Positions 57,211 to 64,000 of a stretch of DNA of 64,000 nucleotides are shown here, in pieces; the stretch's first letter is position 1, and the number at the start of each line of letters is the position of its first letter. The notes beneath the pieces are model-generated. The model ran no database searches. It worked only from the letters and a program-made list of their open reading frames with translations, and was not told the DNA's origin. The stretch lies in NCBI RefSeq assembly GCF_030813515.1, contig NZ_JAUSUK010000002.1, positions 1,116,001 through 1,180,000 of the forward strand, written 5' to 3'. Both the position numbers and the translations under genes were made by a program. Origin of the DNA: Rhodopseudomonas julia (GTDB lineage: Bacteria > Pseudomonadota > Alphaproteobacteria > Rhizobiales > Afifellaceae).

Positions 57211-58325
57211 CCGAATTCTCGTTCACTCTTCAGGCGCGCGACGGCAATGCCCGTCGCGGCGTGATCTCTATGCCGCGCGGCCTCATCCGCACGCCCGCCT
57301 TCATGCCGGTGGGAACACAGGCCACCGTGAAGGCCATGTATCCCGAACAGGTGAGGGAGCTTGGGGCGGATATCGTCCTCGGCAACACCTATCACCTGAT
57401 GTTGCGTCCGGGCGCGGAGCGCGTTGCACGTTTGGGAGGCCTGCATTCCTTCATGCGGTGGCCGCATCCGATCCTGACGGATTCCGGTGGCTTTCAGGTC
57501 ATGTCGCTCGCACAGCTGACGAAGCTCGACGAGGACGGCGTCACGTTCAAATCGCATGTCGACGGATCGACCCATCGTCTCACGCCGGAACGCTCCGTCG
57601 AGATTCAGGGGCTCCTTGGCGCCGATATCACCATGCAGCTCGATGAATGTCTGAAACTGCCGGCGGAATATTCCGAGGTCGAGCGGGCGATGGAATTGTC
57701 GCTGCGCTGGGGCGAACGCTCGAAGGCCGCGTTCGGGGGCGAGCCCGGACGAGCGCTTTTCGGCATCGTGCAGGGCGGCGACCAGGCTAACTTGCGACTG
57801 CGTTCGGCCGAGGGGCTGCGGCAGATCGGTTTTCATGGCTATGCGGTCGGGGGCCTTGCCGTCGGCGAACCACAGGCGGTTATGCTGGAAATTCTCGAGG
57901 AGACGGTGCCTGCATTGCCGGATGGCGCACCTCGTTATTTGATGGGGGTTGGGACGCCCGAGGATATCTTGCTGTCGATTGCGCGTGGCATCGACATGTT
58001 TGATTGCGTGATGCCGACCCGCGCCGGCAGGCACGGCCAGGGCTTCACGCGCTACGGGCGCCTCAATATGCGCAATGCGAAGCATGCGGAGGATTTGCGG
58101 CCGCTCGATCCTTCGAGCGATTGCCCGGCCGCGCGCGATTATTCACGCGCCTATCTGCATCATCTCTTCCGCACGCAGGAGACGCTTGGAGCGATGCTCC
58201 TGACGTGGTCGAATCTCGCCTATTACCAGACGCTCATGAAAGAAGCCCGGCACGCCATCAGCGAAGGGCGCTACACGGACTACGTGGCGGAGGTTCGTGA
58301 AAACTGGGAGCGGGGAGAGCCGTAA
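57207..58325 (+). CDS. tgt: Queuine tRNA-ribosyltransferase (TGT)
   Basis: Tgt swaps guanine 34 for preQ1 in tRNA. The active site is intact: [15 protein letters not shown] (Asp about 91-95), [13 protein letters not shown] (about 187) and [16 protein letters not shown] (nucleophile Asp about 264). The zinc site is not: where the family has CXCXXC, this protein reads [17 protein letters not shown] (about 307-323), with one cysteine of three. The later His stays. The 372 residues are normal. It is coupled to queA. Confidence 0.96.
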   Translation: MTEFSFTLQARDGNARRGVISMPRGLIRTPAFMPVGTQATVKAMYPEQVRELGADIVLGNTYHLMLRPGAERVARLGGLHSFMRWPHPILTDSGGFQVMSLAQLTKLDEDGVTFKSHVDGSTHRLTPERSVEIQGLLGADITMQLDECLKLPAEYSEVERAMELSLRWGERSKAAFGGEPGRALFGIVQGGDQANLRLRSAEGLRQIGFHGYAVGGLAVGEPQAVMLEILEETVPALPDGAPRYLMGVGTPEDILLSIARGIDMFDCVMPTRAGRHGQGFTRYGRLNMRNAKHAEDLRPLDPSSDCPAARDYSRAYLHHLFRTQETLGAMLLTWSNLAYYQTLMKEARHAISEGRYTDYVAEVRENWERGEP

Positions 58326-58388
58326 GCGGCAACCCTATCAGAAGGCGCACGTGGCAGAGATGCGTCGTGGAGCGGATGCGCGGATATG

Positions 58389-58413
58389 AAAAAGCCCCGG
58401 CGGTGCCGGGGCT
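58389..58413 (-). terminator. Rho-independent terminator for the minus-strand pair
   Basis: AGCCCCGGC (58393-58401) pairs perfectly with GCCGGGGCT (58405-58413) around GGT. On the minus strand the stem is followed by five T. It lies 16 bp past the stop of the 42-residue gene. On + it also lies 64 bp past the tgt stop but has no T-run. Confidence 0.85.
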
Positions 58414-58428
58414 CATACGTTCCAGAAA

Positions 58429-58557
58429 TCAGCGGCTGATGGCAGCGGCGAGAGCGATGGCCGCTACAGCACCCAGGGAGCTCCACCAGAAGAGCTGCGC
58501 GCTTCGGGCCTCCTTGTCGGCCTGAACGGCGATGGCTTTTGCACGTGCTTTCGGCAT
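58429..58557 (-). CDS. Small 42-residue membrane protein
   Basis: The frame encodes MPKARAKAIAVQADKEAR, a basic cytosolic head, then one membrane helix (LFWWSSLGAVAAIALAAAIS) ending two residues before the stop. Its ATG overlaps the stop of the DUF4864-like gene by one base (TGATG), and a minus-strand terminator follows, so it is the second gene of a two-gene unit. I do not recognise a family. Confidence 0.72.
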   Translation of the reverse strand: MPKARAKAIAVQADKEARSAQLFWWSSLGAVAAIALAAAISR

Positions 58558-59099
58558 CAGATCAATTCTCCCGGAGCCGGCCTCAATTTGCAGTCGACGA
58601 TTTTCCAGTCGCCTGCGTCATCCTGCAGGAGAGCAAAATCGGCAGACCATTGCAAGCCAATGCGATCACGCACATAGGTCTTCACCATCGTTGCCTCGCC
58701 ATCCTGGGTAACGCTGTCCACCGTCAGCCGCTTGGCATAGACGAGCGGCGGGTGGATCTTGGAGAAAAACGTGTAGGCCGCTTCTTCGGTTCCAAAGCGA
58801 TCCTGCTCGTACTCCGTCGCAAAGCGCCACACGGCCTTCGGCTGCTTATTCGATAGTCCCCAGACGAAGGTCTCGACGGCGCCACGCACGGCATCTTCCT
58901 GTCCCTTGGTAAGCGCCCGGGTTTCTGGGTGGTAGGCCGCGAGGTCGAGGCGATCGGCTTTCGGAGCGGCCTGAGGGAGGATTTTGGGAAGAGGTGCGTT
59001 TAACGAATTCACTTGGACCGTGCCGATCAGCACAGTTGCCAGCACGCCTGTCGCAGCAATTGCCAGGTTTCGCCCCCAGCCTGCTTTCAGACTGAACAT
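58557..59099 (-). CDS. DUF4864-like exported or anchored protein
   Basis: This 180-residue protein has an N-terminal hydrophobic segment (NLAIAATGVLATVLIGTV, about residues 10-27) that may be a signal anchor. The body resembles DUF4864: AVRGAVETFVWGLSNKQPKAVWRFA, then YTFFSKIHPPLVYAKRL and DAGDWKIVDCKLRPAPGE. I chose ATG at 59099, because AGAGG lies 8 bases upstream; an in-frame ATG at 59123 has no ribosome site. It is coupled to the 42-residue membrane protein. Function unknown. Confidence 0.8.
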   Translation of the reverse strand: MFSLKAGWGRNLAIAATGVLATVLIGTVQVNSLNAPLPKILPQAAPKADRLDLAAYHPETRALTKGQEDAVRGAVETFVWGLSNKQPKAVWRFATEYEQDRFGTEEAAYTFFSKIHPPLVYAKRLTVDSVTQDGEATMVKTYVRDRIGLQWSADFALLQDDAGDWKIVDCKLRPAPGELI

Positions 59100-59450
59100 G
59101 GGATTGCACCTCTTCAAGAACATCGACAGGACAATTCGTTAACCCGTCGTTCAGTTCCGTGAAGATGTGGTCGTCGTTAAGAAGTTGAATTCTCGCCGTC
59201 CGGCGAATGCCTTAGCTGCCCAGGCGCAACCTCTGTTTCTAAGGCCCTGAGCTTGCCTTTGCGCCTGTTCACTTCCGCGTGAATCGGGATCGGGCCACGG
59301 CGATAAGAGCGGACCACGTCACGACGCCTGAGGCAGCAGCCTTAGGAGCGGTTTGGGAGGCGGATACGATCTACGCGCCGACTCAGCTATCTTGGGCGCA
59401 GTCAGTTGCGTTGTTCTGCGTTCCCCAAAAATAGCAGAGGTTTTGGCGCA
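59100..59450. other. Divergent intergenic region, no gene recognised
   Basis: These 351 bp between the DUF4864-like gene and the 73-residue gene hold no recognisable protein, tRNA or strong hairpin. They probably contain two divergent promoters, but I cannot point to good -35 and -10 boxes. A GAGG (59437-59440) near the right end serves the next gene. Confidence 0.6.
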
Positions 59451-59672
59451 ATGACCGAAACGACCCTCTACCAGACAATCCTGCTCGAGCTCTATGCGCA
59501 TACGCCCCGGGGCGCGCTTCCCAATTGGGTGATGGATGGGCTTGTCGAAGAAGGGCTCGCACATCGTGACGAGGCGAATGGCCTGGTGCTCAACGGCCCG
59601 TTTCGTCCCTTCGAGATCCGCAAGACGACCCTTCGACCGATCGAGTTACGGACGGCTGACGCCGCAGGCTAG
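59451..59672 (+). CDS. Small hypothetical protein (73 residues)
   Basis: The protein starts MTETTLYQTILLELYAHTPR and continues with LPNWVMDGLVEEGLAHRDE, which looks like two helices of a soluble domain; there is no signal peptide or membrane segment. ATG at 59451 has a GAGG about 10 bases upstream. I do not recognise a family. An 8-bp stem overlaps its stop codon (59656-59679), and a 13-bp stem follows (59713-59743). It stands alone between divergent and convergent neighbours. Confidence 0.7.
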   Translation: MTETTLYQTILLELYAHTPRGALPNWVMDGLVEEGLAHRDEANGLVLNGPFRPFEIRKTTLRPIELRTADAAG

Positions 59673-59679
59673 GCGTCAG
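59656..59679 (+). other. Hairpin over the stop codon of the 73-residue gene
   Basis: CTGACGCC (59656-59663) is the exact reverse complement of GGCGTCAG (59672-59679), enclosing the TAG. No T-run follows. It could protect the mRNA end. Confidence 0.6.
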
Positions 59680-59712
59680 CATTGCCGTCGCGGAGAGGTT
59701 ACTCCCAGAGGC

Positions 59713-59743
59713 CAGATCGCGGGCTGAACGAGCCCGCGATCTG
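59713..59743. terminator. Perfect 13-bp hairpin between convergent genes
   Basis: CAGATCGCGGGCT (59713-59725) is the exact reverse complement of AGCCCGCGATCTG (59731-59743) around GAACG. It lies directly after the RND pump stop (minus strand) and after the 73-residue gene (plus strand). No T-run on either side, but its position fits a bidirectional 3' end. Confidence 0.65.
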
Positions 59744-59744
59744 A

Positions 59745-62700
59745 TTATTCGGCAGGTTCCGGGCTTTCTTCGCTCCGTTCGGAAGCCGACGGATGCGGCT
59801 TCCACCCGGTCTTTTCGCGCATCCATTGGAAGACGCCGAAGAGGAGCGGGATCAGGAAGATGCCGATCGTCGCCGCACCGATCATACCGGCGAAGACCGG
59901 AATACCCACTGCCTGCATGGATCCAGCGCCCGGGCCGGTCGCTCGCACGAGCGGGATAAGACCGGCGATAAAGGCGAAGCTTGTCATCATCACGGGACGG
60001 AAACGCAGCCTTGCGCCTTCGACCGCCGCGTCGTGAAGGTCCATGCCGAATTCGCGTTGTTCCAACGCGAAGGCGTTGATCAGGATGGCGTTCTTCGCTG
60101 ACAGCGCGATCAGAACGACGACACCGATCTGTGCATAGAGGCTGAAGTTCGCGCCAACCCACCAGATCGCAAAGATGGCACCGAACATGGCGCTGATCGT
60201 TGACAGCAACACCGGGATCGGCACGTTCCAGCTCTCATAAAGTGCGACCAGGAACAGGAAGGCGAAGACGACTGCCGCGCCAAGAACGATTGGTGTCTGG
60301 CCGGCCGATTGCTTCTGTTCAAGCGCCTGGCCCGTCCATTCATAGCCGTAACCGCTTGGCAGGGATTTCGCGACCTGTTCCATGGCGTCAGTCGCATCAC
60401 CGTCGCCGAAGCCCGGCGCGGGGGAGCCCTGGATGGAGACCGAGCGGTAATTGTTGTAGCGCGTCAGGCTGCGTGGGCCGACGGTCAGTTCGGCACGCGC
60501 GAAGGTCGAAAGGGGCACCATCTCGCCGGAGTTGTTGCGCACTTCGATGTCATAAATGTCATCGATCGATGTGCGGAATTCCTTCTCCGCCTGCATGCGG
60601 ACCGTCCATGTGCGGCCGAACAGATTGAAATCGTTGATATAATATCCGCCGAAGGTGGACTGCAGAGCGGCGAAGATCTCGTTGATCGGTACGCCGAGCG
60701 TCTGCGCCTTCGTGCGATCGATATCCAGACGGATCTGCGGCGTCTCGGCCTCGAAGTTCGCGTAGACACGCGTCAGTTGTGGCTGTTGGTTGGCCTGGAC
60801 CAGCAAACCGCGCATCACGGCCGCAAGCTCCGAGGGCTCTTGTCCCTGCAGAGCTTCGAGCACGAACTCAAAGCCGCCGAAAGAACCCACGCCCGAAATT
60901 GCCGGCGGCTGCAGAGGAATGAACTGCGCGTCCGGAATGGTCGAAAGGCCGCCATAAAGCCGTCCGATGACGGAGCCGATCGCAAGGTCGGGTGACTGGC
61001 GCTCGTCGTATGGCTTCAATCCCAGGAACATCAGGCCTGCATTGGAGGCCGCGCCGCCGCCCAGAAGGTCGAAGCCGAGGACGGTGCCGATGCTCTCCAC
61101 GCCCGGATCCTGACGGATGATGGCTTCCGCCTTCTGCGCCGCGATATCGGTGCGGTTCAGCGAGGCGCCAGGCGGCAGGTTCATGATGACAATGACGAAG
61201 CCCTTGTCTTCATTCGGGAGAAAGCCGGCTGGCGTGCGCAAGAACATGTAGCCCGTGGCCGCGCCGATCGCGACGAGGAGCACGAGCGAGATCACGGCCA
61301 CGTTCATCAGCTTGCTGATGATCCAGGCATAGCCATGACCGACTTTGTCGACGGCATGGGTGATGCCGCGCATGATCTTGATCGGTTCGCCAGACCGCAG
61401 GAAAAGGGCGCACAGCGCCGGCGACAAGGTCAGTGCGTTGATGGCCGAAATCACCATGGCGGCCGAAATCGCGACGGCAAACTGGCGGAAGAGGGCGCCC
61501 GAGGAGCCCGGCAAGAAGGCGACCGGCACGAAAACCGACAACAGCACCAAAGTGATGGCAATGATCGGTCCGACGATTTCGCTCATCGCCTTATGAGTGG
61601 CCTCATTCGGCGTGAGATGCGGATCCTCCTCCATCACGCGTTCGACGTTCTCAACGACGATGATGGCGTCATCGACGACGATGCCGATGGCGAGCACCAG
61701 AGCGAGAAGTGAGATCGTGTTCGCGCTGTAGCCGAAGGCGTACATGATCGCGAGCGCACCGATGATGGCAACCGGCACGGCGATCATCGGAATGAGGGTC
61801 GCTCGGAAACGTCCGATGAAGATAAACACGACGATCGCGACCAGAACGAAGGCCTCGATAAGGGTCGACACGACCTTCTCGATCATCGTTCCGACAAAGT
61901 CGGCCGCGTTGTAGATGTATTTGTACTCAAGCCCCTCGGGGAAGCGCTCCGACAGCTCTTCGAGCCGATTCGTGACGTTGGTTGCGACGGTCACAGCATT
62001 GGCGCCGGGGGAGAGATAGGTGGCAACGGCGGCCATCGGCTTGCCGTTGTAGCGGGCAATGACGCCGTAATTCTCCGACGCCAGCTCGACCCTCGCCACG
62101 TCACCTAGCCGGACGACCGATCCGTCCGGGTTGGAGCGGAGGATGATATTGCGAAACTCCTCCGCGTCGGTCAGCCGTCCCTTGGTATTGATCGTCAGTT
62201 CGAGCCGCTGAGCGTCGACGAGGGGGGCTGCACCAACCTTACCCGCGGCCGCCTGCACGTTCTGCGATTCGACCGCAGCGGCGATATCGGCCGGCGTGAG
62301 CTCGAGATTGCTAAGCTTCTGCGGGTCAAGCCAGATCCGCATGGCGTAATCGCGCTCGCCGAAGACCTGAACGTTGCCGACACCGTTGACGCGTTTCAGC
62401 TCGTCTATGACGTTGAGGGCGACGAAGTTGGCGATGAACAATTCGTCGAAGCGATTGTCCGGCGAATAGAACAGGAAGACTTGGAGCTGGTCGCGCGAGG
62501 CACGCGCCACGTTGATGCCGACCGAACGGACTTCGGCCGGCAGCTGGCTTTCCACCTGTGCCACCCGGTTTTGCACGTTGATGGCGGCAACGTCGGGGTC
62601 TGTGCCAAGCTCGAAGGTGACGTTGAGCTCATAGGAACCATCCGAGCTCGACGTCGATTTCATGTAGCGCATGTCCTCGACGCCGTTGATGGCACTTTCG

Positions 62701-62897
62701 AGGGGCTGCGCAATCGCCTGTTCGACGGTTTCGGCGCTTGCACCGATATATTGCGTGGAGACGCTGATCGTCGGAGGCGCGATGTCCGGATATTGGGCAA
62801 CCGGAATCACCGCGATCGAAATGAGCCCGACCAGTGTGATCAGGATCGAGATGACGAAGGCCAGTCGAGGCCGGCGGATGAAGACGTCAAAGATCAT
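59745..62897 (-). CDS. RND multidrug efflux pump, inner-membrane subunit (HAE1 family)
   Basis: This 1,050-residue protein is an AcrB/MexB-type proton-driven pump. It starts [28 protein letters not shown] and has the repeated twelve-helix plan with two large periplasmic loops (about 40-330 and 560-870). The proton-relay Asp pair is in [21 protein letters not shown] (about residue 405) and the lysine in [16 protein letters not shown] (about 935). It lies 35 bp after its adaptor gene on the same strand. Substrates cannot be predicted. No outer-membrane gene is next to it. Confidence 0.96.
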   Translation of the reverse strand: MIFDVFIRRPRLAFVISILITLVGLISIAVIPVAQYPDIAPPTISVSTQYIGASAETVEQAIAQPLESAINGVEDMRYMKSTSSSDGSYELNVTFELGTDPDVAAINVQNRVAQVESQLPAEVRSVGINVARASRDQLQVFLFYSPDNRFDELFIANFVALNVIDELKRVNGVGNVQVFGERDYAMRIWLDPQKLSNLELTPADIAAAVESQNVQAAAGKVGAAPLVDAQRLELTINTKGRLTDAEEFRNIILRSNPDGSVVRLGDVARVELASENYGVIARYNGKPMAAVATYLSPGANAVTVATNVTNRLEELSERFPEGLEYKYIYNAADFVGTMIEKVVSTLIEAFVLVAIVVFIFIGRFRATLIPMIAVPVAIIGALAIMYAFGYSANTISLLALVLAIGIVVDDAIIVVENVERVMEEDPHLTPNEATHKAMSEIVGPIIAITLVLLSVFVPVAFLPGSSGALFRQFAVAISAAMVISAINALTLSPALCALFLRSGEPIKIMRGITHAVDKVGHGYAWIISKLMNVAVISLVLLVAIGAATGYMFLRTPAGFLPNEDKGFVIVIMNLPPGASLNRTDIAAQKAEAIIRQDPGVESIGTVLGFDLLGGGAASNAGLMFLGLKPYDERQSPDLAIGSVIGRLYGGLSTIPDAQFIPLQPPAISGVGSFGGFEFVLEALQGQEPSELAAVMRGLLVQANQQPQLTRVYANFEAETPQIRLDIDRTKAQTLGVPINEIFAALQSTFGGYYINDFNLFGRTWTVRMQAEKEFRTSIDDIYDIEVRNNSGEMVPLSTFARAELTVGPRSLTRYNNYRSVSIQGSPAPGFGDGDATDAMEQVAKSLPSGYGYEWTGQALEQKQSAGQTPIVLGAAVVFAFLFLVALYESWNVPIPVLLSTISAMFGAIFAIWWVGANFSLYAQIGVVVLIALSAKNAILINAFALEQREFGMDLHDAAVEGARLRFRPVMMTSFAFIAGLIPLVRATGPGAGSMQAVGIPVFAGMIGAATIGIFLIPLLFGVFQWMREKTGWKPHPSASERSEESPEPAE

Positions 62898-62932
62898 GCC
62901 GTGTGGGCCTTCAAAGTGTCACGCGATGTGGC

Positions 62933-64000
62933 TTACTTGTTGGTTGAAGGAGCTGCGGTCGACGCTTGCTCGTCCGGGGTGACGTCCTGTGGTGCGACTT
63001 GCATGCCCGGCTGTGCCTTCTGCTGACCTGCGACGATCACCCTGTCACCGGCCTCAAGGCCTTCGGTGACGACAATCGCAGGACCGCGCTGCTCACCTGT
63101 TTCGATGCGACGCTGCTCGACCTTGTTCTCGTCATTGACGATGAGCGTATAGGTGCCCTGCTGATCGATGAGCATGGCCGATTGCGGCATCAAGAGCTTT
63201 TCTTCGGGCTTACGTGCGGCGACGATCACGTCGACAAGCTGCTTGTCGTACAAGACGCGGTCGGGGTTTGCGACGCCCGCCCGCACCATCACCGAATCCG
63301 TACCCTCGTTCGCCTCGATGTTGGTGAAGAGAATCTCGCCTTGTTGGTCGTAGATGCTGCCATCGGCGAGACGCAACTTGATGACGACGTCGTTCCTTTG
63401 TTTCTCGGTCTGACCGATGTTGATGAGACGGCGCTGCGGCACAGGAAAGGCAACGCGCATCGGGTCTTGCTGGACGATTCGTGCAAGAGCTCCGCTATCG
63501 GGACCGATGAATGCGCCTTCCGAGAAGGCTGCAACACCGATACGCCCGCTGATCGGCGCCGTGATTTTCGTGTAGCCCAGATCGAGCTGCGCCAGTTTGA
63601 GAGACGCTTCGTTCTGACGAAGAGTGGCCTCGGCCTGATCTCGGTTGGCGCGCGCTTCGTCGAGCGAAGCCTGCGAGCCGGTATTGCGCTCCCGCAGCGT
63701 CTGCTGGCGCTCGTAGCTGAGGTTGGCGAGCTCGAGGGCGGCACGCGCATTCTGAACAGCCGCCTCGGCTTGGGAGACTGCCGCTTCGTAGGATGCCGCG
63801 CCGATGGTGAAGAGCACCTGGCCCTTTTCGACCTCGGCGCCTTCCTCGAATTGACGCGGCCCGAGATACCCTTGCACGCGCGCCCGGATTTCGACGCTTT
63901 CTGCGGCTTCGATCCGACCGGTGAAGACTTGCTGCTCGGTCACATCACCGAGTTTAACCTGCTCGACGTTGACCGCAGGCGGAGCTCCGGCCCCAGGTGC
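62933..64000 (-). CDS. RND efflux periplasmic adaptor subunit (cut by window end)
   Basis: This is a membrane fusion protein of the AcrA/MexA type that links the pump to a TolC channel. The frame is open through base 64000, so the N-terminus and signal sequence lie outside; about 355 residues are visible. The first lipoyl half is VEIRARVQGYLGPRQFEEGAEV, followed by a coiled-coil hairpin (about 80-150 of the visible part, AAVSQAEAAVQNARAALELAN), then ITAPISGRIGVAAFSEGAFI. It is the upstream gene of the pump pair. A regulator may lie beyond the window. Confidence 0.94.
   Translation of the reverse strand, partial: APGAGAPPAVNVEQVKLGDVTEQQVFTGRIEAAESVEIRARVQGYLGPRQFEEGAEVEKGQVLFTIGAASYEAAVSQAEAAVQNARAALELANLSYERQQTLRERNTGSQASLDEARANRDQAEATLRQNEASLKLAQLDLGYTKITAPISGRIGVAAFSEGAFIGPDSGALARIVQQDPMRVAFPVPQRRLINIGQTEKQRNDVVIKLRLADGSIYDQQGEILFTNIEANEGTDSVMVRAGVANPDRVLYDKQLVDVIVAARKPEEKLLMPQSAMLIDQQGTYTLIVNDENKVEQRRIETGEQRGPAIVVTEGLEAGDRVIVAGQQKAQPGMQVAPQDVTPDEQASTAAPSTNK

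Noticed and set aside
1-64000. CRISPR arrays, prophage, IS elements, toxin-antitoxin or defence genes
   Set aside because: I saw no direct-repeat arrays, transposase or integrase motifs, phage structural genes or known defence signatures in the window.

Overview
The window is chromosomal DNA of an alphaproteobacterium, most likely of the order Hyphomicrobiales (Rhizobiales); I cannot name the genus. The reasons are high GC, gene order, and lineage markers: aerobic-type CobN, PopZ with a DUF2497-type C-terminus, an ExoR-like Sel1 protein, TrmFO, the run dgt-argS-SPOR-nagZ-scpAB-tatABC-serS-surE-pcm-nlpD-yajC-secDF, and a GTTC-N7-GTTC SOS box. I see no prophage, IS element, CRISPR array, plasmid function or classical defence island. 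It is mostly housekeeping backbone with a few accessory insertions.

Layout. (1) 1-7.4 kb: late cobalamin synthesis, cobN (cut by the window start), cobO and cobQ on +, cobD and cobC on -. Between them lies a secreted beta-propeller-like gene broken by a +1 frameshift inside a perfect 21-bp inverted repeat. (2) 7.5-14 kb: tRNA-Cys, a divergent isoaspartyl-methyltransferase paralogue, a TolC-type channel, popZ and valS. (3) 14-18.5 kb: ilvD overlapping an exoR-like gene, then a copper-delivery operon (DUF2946-like protein, PCu(A)C chaperone, SCO1). (4) 18.5-40 kb: xthA and erpA on -, then the long conserved run dgt to secF. secF is followed by homologues of two mitochondrial complex I assembly factors (NDUFAF3-like Mth938 protein and NDUFAF6-like protein) and by trmFO on -. 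(5) 40-50 kb: the most accessory part. It holds a CDF transporter, a di-haem cytochrome c peroxidase behind an FNR/FixK box, ssb and VOC-uvrA around an SOS box, a NUDIX hydrolase, a Kv-like channel with a C-terminal zinc ribbon, a DUF1127 microprotein, an unknown lipoprotein and a DJ-1/PfpI protein. (6) 50-64 kb: marC, gyrA, a LysE exporter, coaD, two tandem cyclophilins, queA-tgt, a DUF4864-like gene coupled to a 42-residue membrane protein, and an RND efflux pump with its adaptor (cut by the window end).

How the genes work together. Several units are tightly coupled by ATGA or TGATG overlaps: cobN/cobO, cobC/cobD, nagZ/scpA/scpB, tatB/tatC, serS/surE/pcm and queA/tgt. The Tat and Sec export genes sit with envelope functions (nlpD-like, nagZ, SPOR). 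The RND pump has no outer-membrane gene beside it, so the TolC homologue 50 kb away is a candidate partner. The ccp gene, the SCO1/PCu(A)C operon and the putative complex I assembly pair all point to an oxygen-regulated respiratory chain.

No striking undescribed system is evident. The observations I would follow first are the broken propeller gene with its perfect hairpin (5192-5237), the NDUFAF3/NDUFAF6-like pair after secDF, the VOC gene between the SOS box and uvrA, the hairpin in the ccp leader, and the zinc-site losses in Tgt and UvrA.
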